NCBI RefSeq assembly: GCF_003977615.1
Contig: NZ_RYZR01000002.1
Location: 187,214-251,213, forward strand
Source of the DNA: Dyella dinghuensis
GTDB taxonomy: Bacteria; Pseudomonadota; Gammaproteobacteria; Xanthomonadales; Rhodanobacteraceae
Direction of reading: 5' to 3'
Length of the DNA: 64,000 nt
Shown here piece by piece: positions 54,874-64,000 of this stretch. Made by a program: the position numbers and the translations under genes. Within the stretch, counting starts at the first letter, position 1. Every line of letters begins with the position of its first letter. The notes under the pieces are model-generated. The model worked only from the letters and a program-made list of their open reading frames with translations. It did no database searches and had not been told where the DNA came from.

Positions 54874-56544
54874 ATGAACGCCCCCACCCGCATCGACACG
54901 ACCCGCATCATCCACGCCCCGCGCGGCTCGGAACTAACCTGCAAGAGCTGGCTTACCGAAGCCCCGTACCGGATGCTCCAGAACAACCTGGACCCGGCCG
55001 TGGCCGAAAATCCGGCCGAGCTGGTGGTGTACGGCGGCATCGGCCGTGCTGCGCGCAACTGGGAGTGCTTCGATGCCATCCTGCGCGCGCTGCGCGATCT
55101 CAACGACGACGAAACGTTGCTGGTGCAATCGGGCAAACCCGTTGGCGTATTTCCGACGCATCCCGATGCCCCGCGTGTGTTGATTGCCAATTCAAACCTG
55201 GTCCCGGCGTGGGCCAACTGGGAACACTTCAACGAGCTGGATAAGAAAGGCCTGATGATGTACGGCCAGATGACGGCCGGTTCGTGGATCTACATTGGTT
55301 CGCAAGGCATTGTGCAAGGCACCTACGAGACGTTCGTGGAAATGGGGCGCCAGCACTACAACGGCAGCCTTAAGGGCAAATGGATTCTCACCGCGGGTTT
55401 GGGTGGCATGGGCGGCGCGCAGCCGCTTGCTGCATCGCTTGCCGGCGCAAGCAGCCTCAACATCGAATGTCAGCAGAGTCGCATCGATTTCCGTCTGAAG
55501 ACGCGTTATGTCGACGAGCAGGCTACCGATCTGGACGATGCGCTCGCACGCATCGAGAAATACACCAAGTCCGGTGAAGCGAAGTCCATCGCATTGCTCG
55601 GCAACGCGGCCGATGTGTTGCCGGAACTCGTACGTCGCGGCGTAAAGCCCGATGCGGTGACCGATCAAACCAGCGCGCACGATCCGGTCAACGGTTATCT
55701 GCCGCAGGGCTGGACGGTTGAACAATGGTTCGAGCGCCGCAAGAGCGATCCGAACGGCACGCGCGACGCGGCCAAGAAATCGATGAAGAAGCACGTGGAA
55801 GCCATGCTGGCATTTCATGCGCAAGGCATTCCCACGTTCGATTACGGCAACAATATTCGCCAGATGGCAAAAGACGAAGGTTGCGCCAACGCGTTCGATT
55901 TCCCCGGTTTCGTTCCTGCCTTCGTACGCCCGCTATTTTGCCGCGGCGTCGGTCCCTTCCGTTGGGTGGCGCTATCCGGCGATCCGGAAGACATCATGAA
56001 GACCGACGCCAAAGTCAAAGAGCTGATTCCCGACGACAAGCACCTGCACAACTGGCTCGACATGGCCGAGCAACGCATCAGCTTTCAGGGCTTGCCGGCG
56101 CGCATCTGCTGGGTGGGGCTGGGGCAGCGCCACAAACTTGGCCTGGCGTTCAACGAAATGGTGCGCAACGGTGAACTCAAGGCGCCAATCGTGATCGGGC
56201 GCGATCACCTCGATTCCGGCTCTGTCGCCAGTCCCAATCGCGAGACTGAAGCGATGAAGGACGGCAGCGATGCCGTGTCCGACTGGCCGCTGCTCAATGC
56301 CATGCTCAACGTGGCGGGTGGCGCAACATGGGTCAGCCTGCATCACGGTGGCGGCGTAGGCATGGGTTACAGCCAGCACAGTGGCGTGGTCATCGTGTGC
56401 GATGGCACCGAAGCCGCCGATAAGCGCATCGCGCGCGTGCTGTGGAATGATCCGGGTACGGGCGTGATGCGCCATGCGGATGCGGGTTATGAGGATGCGG
56501 CAAAGTGCGCGAAAGAGCAGGGCCTGAATTTGCCGATGATTTAA
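54874..56544 (+). CDS. hutU: Urocanate hydratase
   Basis: A 556-residue NAD-dependent enzyme that hydrates urocanate to imidazolonepropionate, the second step of histidine breakdown. The NAD-binding [12 protein letters not shown] is near 172-183, the active-site Cys in [10 protein letters not shown] near 407-416, and [15 protein letters not shown] near 490-504. It is a lone gene with its own promoter and terminator, 14 kb from hutF and 19 kb from hutI. hutH, hutG and hutC are not in the window. Confidence 0.96.
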   Translation: MNAPTRIDTTRIIHAPRGSELTCKSWLTEAPYRMLQNNLDPAVAENPAELVVYGGIGRAARNWECFDAILRALRDLNDDETLLVQSGKPVGVFPTHPDAPRVLIANSNLVPAWANWEHFNELDKKGLMMYGQMTAGSWIYIGSQGIVQGTYETFVEMGRQHYNGSLKGKWILTAGLGGMGGAQPLAASLAGASSLNIECQQSRIDFRLKTRYVDEQATDLDDALARIEKYTKSGEAKSIALLGNAADVLPELVRRGVKPDAVTDQTSAHDPVNGYLPQGWTVEQWFERRKSDPNGTRDAAKKSMKKHVEAMLAFHAQGIPTFDYGNNIRQMAKDEGCANAFDFPGFVPAFVRPLFCRGVGPFRWVALSGDPEDIMKTDAKVKELIPDDKHLHNWLDMAEQRISFQGLPARICWVGLGQRHKLGLAFNEMVRNGELKAPIVIGRDHLDSGSVASPNRETEAMKDGSDAVSDWPLLNAMLNVAGGATWVSLHHGGGVGMGYSQHSGVVIVCDGTEAADKRIARVLWNDPGTGVMRHADAGYEDAAKCAKEQGLNLPMI

Positions 56545-56574
56545 CGACGTACTTGGCCATCCAATAGCTTATCC

Positions 56575-56607
56575 ATTACACCCTCCTATTTGAGGGTGTA
56601 ATTTTTT
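56575..56607 (+). terminator. Rho-independent terminator after hutU
   Basis: A perfect 11-bp stem (56575-56585 with 56592-56602) with a six-base loop and six T. It is one of the two strongest terminators in the window. Confidence 0.93.
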
Positions 56608-56856
56608 CAGGGGTGGGTTTGCGGTACAAAAAACTATACGAACACCGATGCGCGCGGTGGTACGAGTTACGGGAAAAATCCGACCTGACCCATTTTGGGC
56701 GGTCGCCTGAATATTTTTCCCAGTCTGTTCTATCCAGTCGCTGCGGTTGCTAGGATATTGGGCGTAAGAGGACAAAAGGGGCAGGAGTTCATCAAGCCGT
56801 GCACGCACAACGTGCGCTGTTTGATTCGGCATGGGATGTTCTAAAAGGGGGAAGTC
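56608..56856. other. Non-coding leader before the RDD gene
   Basis: About 250 bases with no gene. An inverted repeat GGGAAAAAT (56671-56679) / ATTTTTCCC (56713-56721) encloses a second one, GACCCATTTTGGGCGGTC (56696-56706 region). It may act as an operator or RNA fold before the RDD-Coq4-like unit. Confidence 0.5.
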
Positions 56857-57318
56857 ATGAGCAGCGAATACAATCCATATTCGGCGCCGGCGAGTGCCGT
56901 TGCCGACAACGTTGAATTCAAGCGGCTGGAACGTGCGACCAAAGGTCTGCGTTTTGGCACGCTTTTGATCGATTACGTGTTTATTTGGGTTTTCTCATTT
57001 CTCGTCGGTATCGTGACGGTATTGATCTTCGGGCCTGCAGGGGCTGCAACGCTGAAGACAATTCCTCCGTTTGCGCTGGGTATTGTCATCGTGCTTTTCT
57101 TCTATACCTTCTTTGAAGGCATATGGGGTCGCACGCCAGGCAAGTTCATCCTGGGAACGGTTGTCGTGAATGCCAAGGGTGAGAAACCGAGTCTTAAGCA
57201 GATCGTCGGCCGTACGTTCTGCCGCATGATTCCCTTCGAGGCATTTTCCTTTTTTGGCGAGGAAGGTTGGCACGACTCCATTCCCAATACCCGGGTTGTG
57301 CTCAAGCGTAGCCTTTAA
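56857..57318 (+). CDS. RDD-family membrane protein
   Basis: A 153-residue protein with a short soluble start and three hydrophobic spans. The RDD marks are seen as RFGTLLIDYVFIW and WGRTPGKFILGTVVV, here with LLID in place of the classical RDD triad. RDD proteins are thought to be small transporters or membrane modulators; the substrate is unknown. AAAGGGGGAAG precedes the ATG. A Coq4-like gene follows after 45 bases. Confidence 0.82.
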   Translation: MSSEYNPYSAPASAVADNVEFKRLERATKGLRFGTLLIDYVFIWVFSFLVGIVTVLIFGPAGAATLKTIPPFALGIVIVLFFYTFFEGIWGRTPGKFILGTVVVNAKGEKPSLKQIVGRTFCRMIPFEAFSFFGEEGWHDSIPNTRVVLKRSL

Positions 57319-57363
57319 CGTCTCATGATCTGAATCATGCGTTAGCTGCAGGGGGGGCGGCTT

Positions 57364-57984
57364 ATGCGGTTGCAGGAAGAACTCTCGACGTTCTATGCGA
57401 AGAACGGATTCGGCAATGTCGCAGGGGCCCGGCCACTGACGGTTCCGGTTTACACCGGCTGCCTGTTGGTCCCGTTGCCCAACATCGAGACACGCCGCCG
57501 CTATTTGAAATATCACGACCTTCACCACTTGATTACCGGGTATAGCGTGGGTCGTATCGGTGAAGGCGAAGTCAGCGCATGGGAACTGGGTACGGGTTCT
57601 GCGCTGGCTTCCCCGACACTGGCGTTCATGAATCTTATTGCGCTTTCAACGGGGCTTGTGCTCCAACCGCGTCGTATGTGGAACGCATTCGTGCGCGGTA
57701 CGCGAAGCAAGAACCTGTATGCCAAGAAAGTCCGCGCGGATGTCGACGCTGGGGAATGGGAAAACGTCGAACAGCTTCGCCAGTCTGTCCTTGACGTGCG
57801 CGACGCCGGCAAACGGCCTGCATTTTGGCACTATGGAGAGTTTGGCATTTACGCATCACTTGCGATGGTGATTCATGCGGGCATTGCCATACCTGCGGTC
57901 GTCACACGGCTCATCACCGACATGACACTCGGCTACAGCTTCTTTCAGGCGGTGAAGCCTAAGAAGAGAGTGGATTTGTTTTAG
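57364..57984 (+). CDS. Coq4-like protein
   Basis: A 206-residue protein with the Coq4 metal-binding pattern HDxxHx11E: His51, Asp52, His55 and Glu67 at exactly the right spacing. Eukaryotic Coq4 scaffolds and acts in ubiquinone synthesis, where it removes the C1 carboxyl and hydroxylates that position. The C-terminus has a hydrophobic stretch (about 155-185) that could sit on a membrane. No other ubi gene is near. It may form a unit with the RDD gene. Family match is good, function inferred. Confidence 0.72.
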   Translation: MRLQEELSTFYAKNGFGNVAGARPLTVPVYTGCLLVPLPNIETRRRYLKYHDLHHLITGYSVGRIGEGEVSAWELGTGSALASPTLAFMNLIALSTGLVLQPRRMWNAFVRGTRSKNLYAKKVRADVDAGEWENVEQLRQSVLDVRDAGKRPAFWHYGEFGIYASLAMVIHAGIAIPAVVTRLITDMTLGYSFFQAVKPKKRVDLF

Positions 57985-58439
57985 CGCGAAGTTTTAGCGG
58001 CTGTCGATATACATCGAGTTTGGTGAAACTGATGTTCCCGCGCTTGAGTTACACGGCGTTTTACCGTGCCATTTTGATTGACGTGAATCGCAACGAGTTC
58101 CCGCGTAACGCGCGCGGTTAACGGGCCAATGTCGATTTATCGACCCCTCAATCGTCGTTCAAATGAAGGGTATGTGTTGGGCCAGACGTGCTCGGGCCCG
58201 GCATGGCTGTGCAGACCCTGATGCTTTAGACGGGAAGAGAGGAGTAGGGCGGGGATATGAAGAAAAAAGATTAATTTTTCAGATATCCATTCCAATGGGG
58301 TCAGCCCAATGGAGTCAGCGTGTTGTTAATCGTGGCCAACAAATGGTCCGACGATGCTGCCGCGGCAAATATCCAGGCAAAGACAAACAAGGGAGAGCAG
58401 ACGTGTAGTCACACTCAAAGCAAAAAGGGAGCATCGACC
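57985..58439. other. Long non-coding leader of the TonB receptor gene
   Basis: About 455 bases without a convincing gene. It has a hairpin GTCGAT-TT-ATCGAC (58131-58144) and, at 58292-58319, two adjacent copies of a 14-base sequence with one difference. An AT-rich stretch at 58259-58285 is a likely promoter zone. A regulated promoter for the receptor is expected here. Confidence 0.5.
58292..58319. repeat. Two tandem 14-bp repeats upstream of the TonB receptor
   Basis: CCAATGGGGTCAGC and CCAATGGAGTCAGC stand directly next to each other, 120 bases before the receptor start and just after an AT-rich tract. The arrangement suits paired binding of a regulator, or it is a chance duplication. Confidence 0.55.
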
Positions 58440-61400
58440 ATGAACTCACGACATCAAACGATGGCGAATGCGATACGGATGGCATTAGCTCTAGGAAGCT
58501 GTGTGTTGACGACGGTAGCGGTGGCACAAACCGCAACGGCCGGACAACAGTCCCCCACAGCGAACACCCAGACGACTCCTCCAGCCACATCATCGTCATC
58601 TTCAGGTACGCAGCCGCCCCCGGCGCAGACGCAGTCCGGGAACAATCCGCCAGCGACGCAGAAAACGGCAACGTTGCAGGCAATCACTGTCACTGGTTCG
58701 CTGATTCGCAGCGTCGATGTGGAGACGGCGCAACCTGTGACCGAACTGTCGCATCAAGCGCTGCAGCAACAGGGTTTTGTAAGTGTCGGTCAGATTCTGC
58801 AAAACGTTTCCTCCGTCGGTTCATCGGGAACCAGCAGCCAAAGTGCTTTAGGCAACATCGTGGGGCAGTACGTGAGCCTGCGCGGGCTCGGTGCGCCACG
58901 CACGCTGGTGCTGGTCGATGGTCAACGCTGGACTACGGATATTTTTGGCGAAACCGACCTAAGTACCATTCCAAGCTCGATCATCGATCACATCGAAATT
59001 TTGCAGGATGGGGCATCGGCGATCTATGGCTCCGATGCGATTGCTGGCGTGGTCAATATCATCACCAAAAAGGATTTTGATGGTGTACAAGTTGACACAT
59101 ACAACAGCATGTACTCACCGCAGAACGATGGCAAAAACAGTCAATTCAGCCTAACCGGCGGCAAGAAGTTTTCCCGCGGCTCGTTCTTGTTCAACGTGAC
59201 GGCGCAAAACACCAACGGACTGATGGCGAACGATCGTGATTACAGCAAGTACGGATTTTTCAGCCTGGGTCCGAACTATCCTCAAAGCCAGACTGTGCCG
59301 TCGCCTTACGGCACCATCACCGGCGCGCTCAATCCTGCTACGGGTCTACCGGTGAGCCTGCCGCAATTGGCCAATGGCCCGATTACCGTCAACATGGGCC
59401 AGAACGGACTCGATATCGCCAATTATCACGTCAACACATTCGGGTCTCAATATCCGTCGCCTTATTTCAACAATGACTACCAAAACTCCGCTTCTCTCGA
59501 ATCATTGATTCCAGACAATCGGCTCAGGTCGTACTACTTGAAGGGCGACTATCAGCTAACCGATCACATCACGGCGACGGTCAGTGGCACATACAACACC
59601 AACGATTCCAGCACGAGTACCAGCGGTTACCCGCTCAGCTCGTTGACGCCCGCGAATGGTACGCACTTGGCGCAAGCGCTCGGTCTTCCCGTCGGGACTT
59701 TTCCGGCGGTGTATTTTCCGACGCTTTCTTCGCAGAGTTATTACAACCCGCTGCCGGGTAATAATGTTGAATTCGAGTTGCCACTGCAGTATCCCAATCG
59801 CGTCACCTACAACAAAATCAAACAATACGGTTGGCGATTTGGTCTCGAGGGCGATTTTTCGCTCGGTGAGAGAGAGTTCAATTGGGACGCGGGTTACAGC
59901 GATTATCGCTACGACCAATCGAGTTTTGGCCCAGGCAATCTCAATATGGTCCATGTGGCGCAGGCCGTCGGGCCGTCCTTCATGGGCCCCAACGGTGTGG
60001 TGGAATGCGGCACTCCGGGCAACGTGATCGCCGGTTGCGTGCCACTCAATCCGTTTTCCGGTGCAGGTGGTATCACGCCGGCTGAAATCAATTATCTGAA
60101 CATTTATGCCGGCACGCGTTCGTTTAGCGAAACAAAAACACTGGACGTCAACTTGTCGGGTGATATGTTCACGCTTCCAAAATCCTTGGGAAGCGGTGAT
60201 GTGACATTTGCCGTCGGTGCCGATCATCGTGATATTTCCGGCGCAGCCACACCCGATCAATATACGCAGCTTGGTCTCAACACTAATCTGCAGCAAAACC
60301 CTGGAAGTGGCTCCTATGGCCTCAACGAGGCGTACGCCGAGGTGAATATTCCCGTTCTGAAGGATATGCCGGGTGCGCAGCTGCTGGATGTCGACCTTGC
60401 TCATCGCTTTTCGCATTACACCAATTTCGGCAATACCAACAACAACCAATTCAAGGTGTCGTGGCAGCCGATTGACGATGTGCTGGTTCGTGCCAGCTAT
60501 GGCACGGGTTTTCGTGCGCCGGCGATCGCAAATCTGTATGGCGGTGCATTGCAGAGTTTCACGAACTATACCGATCCGTGTGATATCAACTTTGGTTTGA
60601 CGGGTAACTCTGTCGTCAAGCAGCGTTGCTTGAATGGGTTTGCCGGGCTGCCGGGTGTCGGTCCCGGTTTTACACAGCTTATTCCCAATGGCTCGCCCAT
60701 TCCGCAGCCTGATCAGACCAGCACCACGCCGTTTTTCACTGGCGCCAATCCCAATCTGAAACCAGAAACATCCAAGAGCTACACCGCAGGCATCGTCTAT
60801 AGTCCGCACTATCTCACCGGCTTCAACGCCACGGTGGACTGGTACCGCATCAGAATCGATAACGTCATTACGTTACCGACGGCTACCAGCATTCTCGACA
60901 ATTGCTACCAGCTTGGCGAGACGCAGCAGTGTGACCAATTCCAGCGTTCGCAGGCAGGTGGCCCATTCAATGGACAAGTGATCAATCTGGTTCAGACGCT
61001 GGTGAATCAAGGTTTCGTGGAAGAGCGTGGCGAAGATCTGAGCTTGAGCTATCTGTTCCCCGAAACGCCGGTCGGCCTGTTCAAGGTCGACTCGACGAGC
61101 ACCTATATCAATTCAGTGAAGGAGCAGACCACACCCGGCGGCCCCATCATTTCCAACACGCTTGGTTCATACGATACGGTGCTCGGTCCGCTGTGGCGCT
61201 TTCGGTCTACGGTCAACTTGAATTGGAGTTACAAACACTTCGGTGCGACGTGGACGATCCGGTACTACTCCTCGCTGTCGGAGCCGTGCATCGCTCCGAA
61301 CCCGGCCATCGATCAATTCGTCCCTTGCAACAACCCCAATAAGGATCTGTCCAACTCGCCGAACGGATTGAATGTGCAAGGTGGCCTTGCGTTCAACGAT

Positions 61401-61616
61401 TTGCAATTGAGCTGGCAGGCGCCATGGGGCGGACGGATCGCGCTGGGCTCCACCGATATCTTCAATCGGAGGGCGCCGCTCTCATACTCCGGCGTCTATA
61501 GCGTGGCGGGTCCACTGGGCCCAACCGGAACGGATGGCTACAGCGATTATCCGTACAACCCGCAATACGATATTGGCCGTGTCATTTACCTCAAATACGA
61601 GCAGAAGTTTTTCTAG
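58440..61616 (+). CDS. TonB-dependent outer-membrane receptor
   Basis: A 1058-residue receptor. Signal peptide 1-30, a Gln/Thr/Pro-rich linker (about 31-75), a TonB box (LQAITVTG), then the plug (about 90-220, with LRGLGAPRTLVLVDGQRW) and a 22-strand barrel ending in YLKYEQKFF, with an aromatic last residue. The plug type is that of the sphingomonad/xanthomonad carbohydrate- or peptide-linked receptors, not of classic siderophore receptors, but the ligand is unknown. AAGGGAG precedes the ATG at 58440; an in-frame start at 58320 is unlikely. Confidence 0.9.
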   Translation: MNSRHQTMANAIRMALALGSCVLTTVAVAQTATAGQQSPTANTQTTPPATSSSSSGTQPPPAQTQSGNNPPATQKTATLQAITVTGSLIRSVDVETAQPVTELSHQALQQQGFVSVGQILQNVSSVGSSGTSSQSALGNIVGQYVSLRGLGAPRTLVLVDGQRWTTDIFGETDLSTIPSSIIDHIEILQDGASAIYGSDAIAGVVNIITKKDFDGVQVDTYNSMYSPQNDGKNSQFSLTGGKKFSRGSFLFNVTAQNTNGLMANDRDYSKYGFFSLGPNYPQSQTVPSPYGTITGALNPATGLPVSLPQLANGPITVNMGQNGLDIANYHVNTFGSQYPSPYFNNDYQNSASLESLIPDNRLRSYYLKGDYQLTDHITATVSGTYNTNDSSTSTSGYPLSSLTPANGTHLAQALGLPVGTFPAVYFPTLSSQSYYNPLPGNNVEFELPLQYPNRVTYNKIKQYGWRFGLEGDFSLGEREFNWDAGYSDYRYDQSSFGPGNLNMVHVAQAVGPSFMGPNGVVECGTPGNVIAGCVPLNPFSGAGGITPAEINYLNIYAGTRSFSETKTLDVNLSGDMFTLPKSLGSGDVTFAVGADHRDISGAATPDQYTQLGLNTNLQQNPGSGSYGLNEAYAEVNIPVLKDMPGAQLLDVDLAHRFSHYTNFGNTNNNQFKVSWQPIDDVLVRASYGTGFRAPAIANLYGGALQSFTNYTDPCDINFGLTGNSVVKQRCLNGFAGLPGVGPGFTQLIPNGSPIPQPDQTSTTPFFTGANPNLKPETSKSYTAGIVYSPHYLTGFNATVDWYRIRIDNVITLPTATSILDNCYQLGETQQCDQFQRSQAGGPFNGQVINLVQTLVNQGFVEERGEDLSLSYLFPETPVGLFKVDSTSTYINSVKEQTTPGGPIISNTLGSYDTVLGPLWRFRSTVNLNWSYKHFGATWTIRYYSSLSEPCIAPNPAIDQFVPCNNPNKDLSNSPNGLNVQGGLAFNDLQLSWQAPWGGRIALGSTDIFNRRAPLSYSGVYSVAGPLGPTGTDGYSDYPYNPQYDIGRVIYLKYEQKFF

Positions 61617-61665
61617 CCGAGCCGGCTATTGAGTACTGGCAGTTTATTGCCAGGCGATGCGAAGC

Positions 61666-61696
61666 AAAAAGGGCGCGAATCATTCGCGCCCTTTTT
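61666..61696. terminator. Bidirectional terminator between receptor and amidohydrolase
   Basis: A perfect 14-bp stem (61666-61679 with 61683-61696) with a three-base loop; arms end in AAAAA and TTTTT, so transcripts from both sides can stop here. Confidence 0.93.
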
Positions 61697-61734
61697 ATAC
61701 TGGTGATTGCATCACAGGTAATTCCGGATTTTCT

Positions 61735-63051
61735 TCATTGTGATTGCTTGTAGATCACCCCGCCTTTCATCACGAACGGCACGTTTTCAATGGCGCTGAT
61801 ATCAGTCGTGGGATCACCGTGCACGGCAATGATGTCGGCGTCGAGTCCAGCCTTTAGCTGACCGAACACATCTTGCTGGCGAAGAATTCTCGCGTCCACA
61901 GCAGTAGCGGCCAGCAGCGCGTGTGATGGCGACATGCCGTCGCGCACCATCCACTCCAGTTCCTTGTAATTCGTGCCGTGCGTAAATACGCCTACGTCAC
62001 TGCCACAACCGATCGTGACACCGGCCTGCATGGCAAGTTTGAATGCGTTGGCGGCTTGCTGCATGTCTGCGGTCGGTGGCTGGCCCGGTTTCCAGCCTTT
62101 GAAGTATTCGGAATAGGCCGCTTCCGCTTCGAGCGTTGGCATGTAGGCGACATTGTGCTTTTTCATCAAGGCGAACACCTCGCTTGTGCCGCCATAAGCG
62201 TGTTCAACGGTGTCGACGCCGGCGAGGATGGCGCGGCGCATGCCTTCCGGCGTGGTGGAGTGCACAGCAACGGGCAGGCCGAGCGAGTGCGCGGCTTCCA
62301 CGCCTGCGTTGAGTTCTTCCTGCGTGAAGGTAGGCACAGCACCGCTGCTTTTGCCACAGTGGTAGTCGGCATAGAGCTTGATCCAGTCGGCGCCGTGGCC
62401 CGCTTGATCGCGGACGGCATCGATCATCTCTGCCGTGCCGCTGACCGGGATGCCGCCTTGAGGCAGATCGATATCGGTACGGAAGCCCATCGGGCCCGGC
62501 CCATAGCAATGTGCAGCGATGGTCGCACGCGTGGCGACGAACATATGTGGGCCGGGAATCAGGCCATCGTTGATGGCGTGCTGCACGTCGACGTCGGCGT
62601 AGCCCGCGCCTTCGGTGCCCAGATCGCGCAGGGCGGTGAAGCCGGCCATCAGGGTGTCGTGCACGTGCTGCACGGCCTCGATGGTGCGATAAGCCTGCGA
62701 TTCCTTCAGCACCTGATCGTTCCAAAGTGTTTCGTTATACGGATGGAGGAAGATGTGCGAGTGCGCATCGATCAGACCAGGTAGCAGTGTTGTCCCCGGA
62801 AGTTCGATGGTTTGCGTACCCGGCGGTGCGCTGACTTGTGCCGCGGGTCCAACGGCCGCGATCTTGTCGCCTTCGACCAGCACGACCCAACCGGTATGTG
62901 CTTGCTCGCTGCGCGCGTCGAACACGCGATCGGCCTTGAGCAACCATGGATGATCGGCGGGTTTGTCGACAGCTTCGGCAACGGTGCTAAGTATAAACAG
63001 GGCACTGCAGAGCAGGGCGGCTGCGAGGCTCCGCCGTTTGCGCATCGACAT
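61735..63051 (-). CDS. Exported amidohydrolase (Xaa-Pro dipeptidase-like)
   Basis: A 438-residue metal-dependent hydrolase with a signal peptide (about 1-26). Metal ligands: His pair in [11 protein letters not shown], the Lys in [11 protein letters not shown] that is usually carboxylated, His in VAVHSTT and TVEHAYGG, and Asp in GCGSDVGVF. It resembles the Sgx/imidazolonepropionase-like dipeptidases that split dipeptides ending in proline or basic residues. Placement next to a TonB receptor suggests that it may process what the receptor brings in, but the two genes face each other. Confidence 0.9.
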   Translation of the reverse strand: MSMRKRRSLAAALLCSALFILSTVAEAVDKPADHPWLLKADRVFDARSEQAHTGWVVLVEGDKIAAVGPAAQVSAPPGTQTIELPGTTLLPGLIDAHSHIFLHPYNETLWNDQVLKESQAYRTIEAVQHVHDTLMAGFTALRDLGTEGAGYADVDVQHAINDGLIPGPHMFVATRATIAAHCYGPGPMGFRTDIDLPQGGIPVSGTAEMIDAVRDQAGHGADWIKLYADYHCGKSSGAVPTFTQEELNAGVEAAHSLGLPVAVHSTTPEGMRRAILAGVDTVEHAYGGTSEVFALMKKHNVAYMPTLEAEAAYSEYFKGWKPGQPPTADMQQAANAFKLAMQAGVTIGCGSDVGVFTHGTNYKELEWMVRDGMSPSHALLAATAVDARILRQQDVFGQLKAGLDADIIAVHGDPTTDISAIENVPFVMKGGVIYKQSQ

Positions 63052-63124
63052 GTTGCTTCCTCACGCTATCGTGGTTGACCGGCGTCACTTTTATCATTGT
63101 TTGACGCGTCGGGTAGCACTTTCT

Positions 63125-63523
63125 TCAAGCGAGTGATGAACGGCCGACCAGGCGTCTGTTGCGCGGCGTAAGTACGGCAAGCACGATCGCGATAAGGAAT
63201 AACGCAGGAACGTCTCCCATAAGATGTCCATGTTGCCCAACATCGGTCAATGCTTGATAGGTCATGATTAGTGCGTGAACCACGCTCGACCACACCGTAA
63301 ACCAGATCAGGCTTAGATGTTCCATGGGATCGCGTGCGGCCAGCAGCAGAAAGACGCCGAGCGTTGCATAGATACCGACGATCATCATCGGATAGTCGGA
63401 ATAGCCCATGTGCCAGGTCCAGCCGGATGGCCACACCAGCATCAGGGGGTACACGCAAAAAAGCATGATGCCGACAATTATCAGCGCGACACGTAGGTAG
63501 GAAAGACGCTGTTCGATGGTCAT
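63125..63523 (-). CDS. Four-span membrane protein (DUF6632-like)
   Basis: A 132-residue integral membrane protein with four hydrophobic segments (about 10-30, 45-62, 70-90, 100-118). Features are the WTWHMGYSDYPMM loop and the HLSLIWFTVWSSVVHALIM span, with basic residues at the C-terminus. This pattern matches proteins called DUF6632; the function is not known. It lies 73 bases upstream of the amidohydrolase gene and could be in the same transcript. Confidence 0.75.
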   Translation of the reverse strand: MTIEQRLSYLRVALIIVGIMLFCVYPLMLVWPSGWTWHMGYSDYPMMIVGIYATLGVFLLLAARDPMEHLSLIWFTVWSSVVHALIMTYQALTDVGQHGHLMGDVPALFLIAIVLAVLTPRNRRLVGRSSLA

Positions 63524-63771
63524 GGAGTGCCTCCTTAACGTCGAAACTTCAGTGGATGAAGAGTCGTACTACCGGAGCACTTTTGTGCGATCCGGCCCCT
63601 GGACGCCATGCGCCACCCCGTTGCTTGTAGGGTGCTGGATCGGGTTATACGCCGACCGCGGATCGCCTACAACGTGATGCCTGCGATGCAGGCTGTCCTT
63701 GTGTACACTCCTGCCGCGACGAGGCGTTTCCACCGCGTCTGTTCATGATGATGTTCGACCTGGAGGCAGTC

Positions 63772-64000
63772 ATGAAAGGAGTTTCGGCTTTGCGCGCATG
63801 GGTGATGCTGGGATGCTGTTTCGTCAGCTTCTCGGCGATGCCACAGAAAACGTTGACGCCGGTCACCGTTACTGCGCCCGCGTATACATCGCATCATGGC
63901 GGTTATCTCATTTCCGGCGATTTCAAAACCGATCCACGCATTCCGTCCGTGATTTTCCCAGCGCAGGCGCTGGTCAAGGATGATGTTCTCAGCGTCGAGC
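63772..64000 (+). CDS. Exported protein, unknown (3' end cut by window)
   Basis: The reading frame opens at the ATG 63772 (GGAGG seven bases upstream) and is still open at the end of the window after 76 codons. The N-terminus is a signal peptide (basic LRAW, hydrophobic LGCCFVSFSA), then TVTAPAYTSHHGGYLISGDF begins the mature part. I do not recognise a family from this piece. Confidence 0.55.
   Translation, partial: MKGVSALRAWVMLGCCFVSFSAMPQKTLTPVTVTAPAYTSHHGGYLISGDFKTDPRIPSVIFPAQALVKDDVLSVE

Noticed and set aside
56569-56832. 87-codon minus-strand frame after hutU
   Set aside because: It ends inside the hutU terminator hairpin, has no ribosome-binding site that I trust and no known domain.
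59556-60809. 417-codon open frame on the minus strand
   Set aside because: Lies inside the TonB receptor gene on the opposite strand; composition is that of a shadow frame.

Overview
The window is ordinary chromosomal DNA of a gammaproteobacterium of the order Xanthomonadales, most likely family Rhodanobacteraceae (Dyella, Luteibacter or Rhodanobacter type). I infer this from the high-GC coding style, the close likeness of Dcd, PrmB, AroC, FimV and RimO to xanthomonad proteins as I know them, and the order asd - small gene - fimV - truA - trpF - lysR - trpB - trpA - accD. I see no phage genes, insertion sequences, CRISPR arrays, rRNA or tRNA genes.

Layout. 1-12.8 kb: a cut DUF2147 gene, the Fe-S carrier apbC/mrp, dcd, a lipoprotein, a HIT/dienelactone-hydrolase pair, rimO, a DUF3025 gene, then a leftward cluster herA-like - membrane/TPR protein - greB, a lytic transglycosylase lipoprotein and psd. 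12.8-26.5 kb: a rightward core-metabolism run (cupin, prmB, GNAT, aroC, 2-hydroxyacid dehydrogenase, asd, coiled-coil protein, fimV, truA, trpF, trpBA, accD) broken only by a leftward LysR gene lying against trpF and divergent from trpBA. 26.5-26.8 kb is a non-coding block with six DnaA-box-like sites in two triplets exactly 117 bp apart, the most unusual structure found here.

26.8-34.9 kb: PAP2 phosphatase, glycosyltransferase, DUF4399 protein, gltX, a methyltransferase, then a zinc-handling group (Zur/Fur regulator, MerC-like protein, CDF exporter) and the small ribosomal protein THX. 34.9-56.6 kb: histidine-degradation genes hutI, hutF and hutU sit far apart among a CLC channel, a GNAT-nitrilase fusion, a LysR/aldo-keto reductase pair, an alpha/beta hydrolase, an MFS exporter, an NPP-type phosphodiesterase, a flavoprotein, an alkylation-repair pair (ogt plus ada-alkA fusion), a coupled cytochrome b561/catalase-like peroxidase pair and a TPR membrane protein. 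56.8-64 kb: an RDD protein with a Coq4-like protein, a large TonB-dependent receptor, an exported amidohydrolase, a small membrane protein and the start of an exported protein cut by the window end.

Overlapping stop/start codons show many translationally coupled pairs (truA-trpF, trpB-trpA, clc-hutI, ada/alkA-ogt, DLH-HIT, membrane protein-greB, catalase-cytochrome b). Intergenic spaces carry hairpins with a CCTCTCC/GGAGAGG core and one BIME-like inverted pair, as expected of REP-type elements. Apart from the DnaA-box block, a candidate Zur operator and some gene pairings, I did not find a clearly new biological system.
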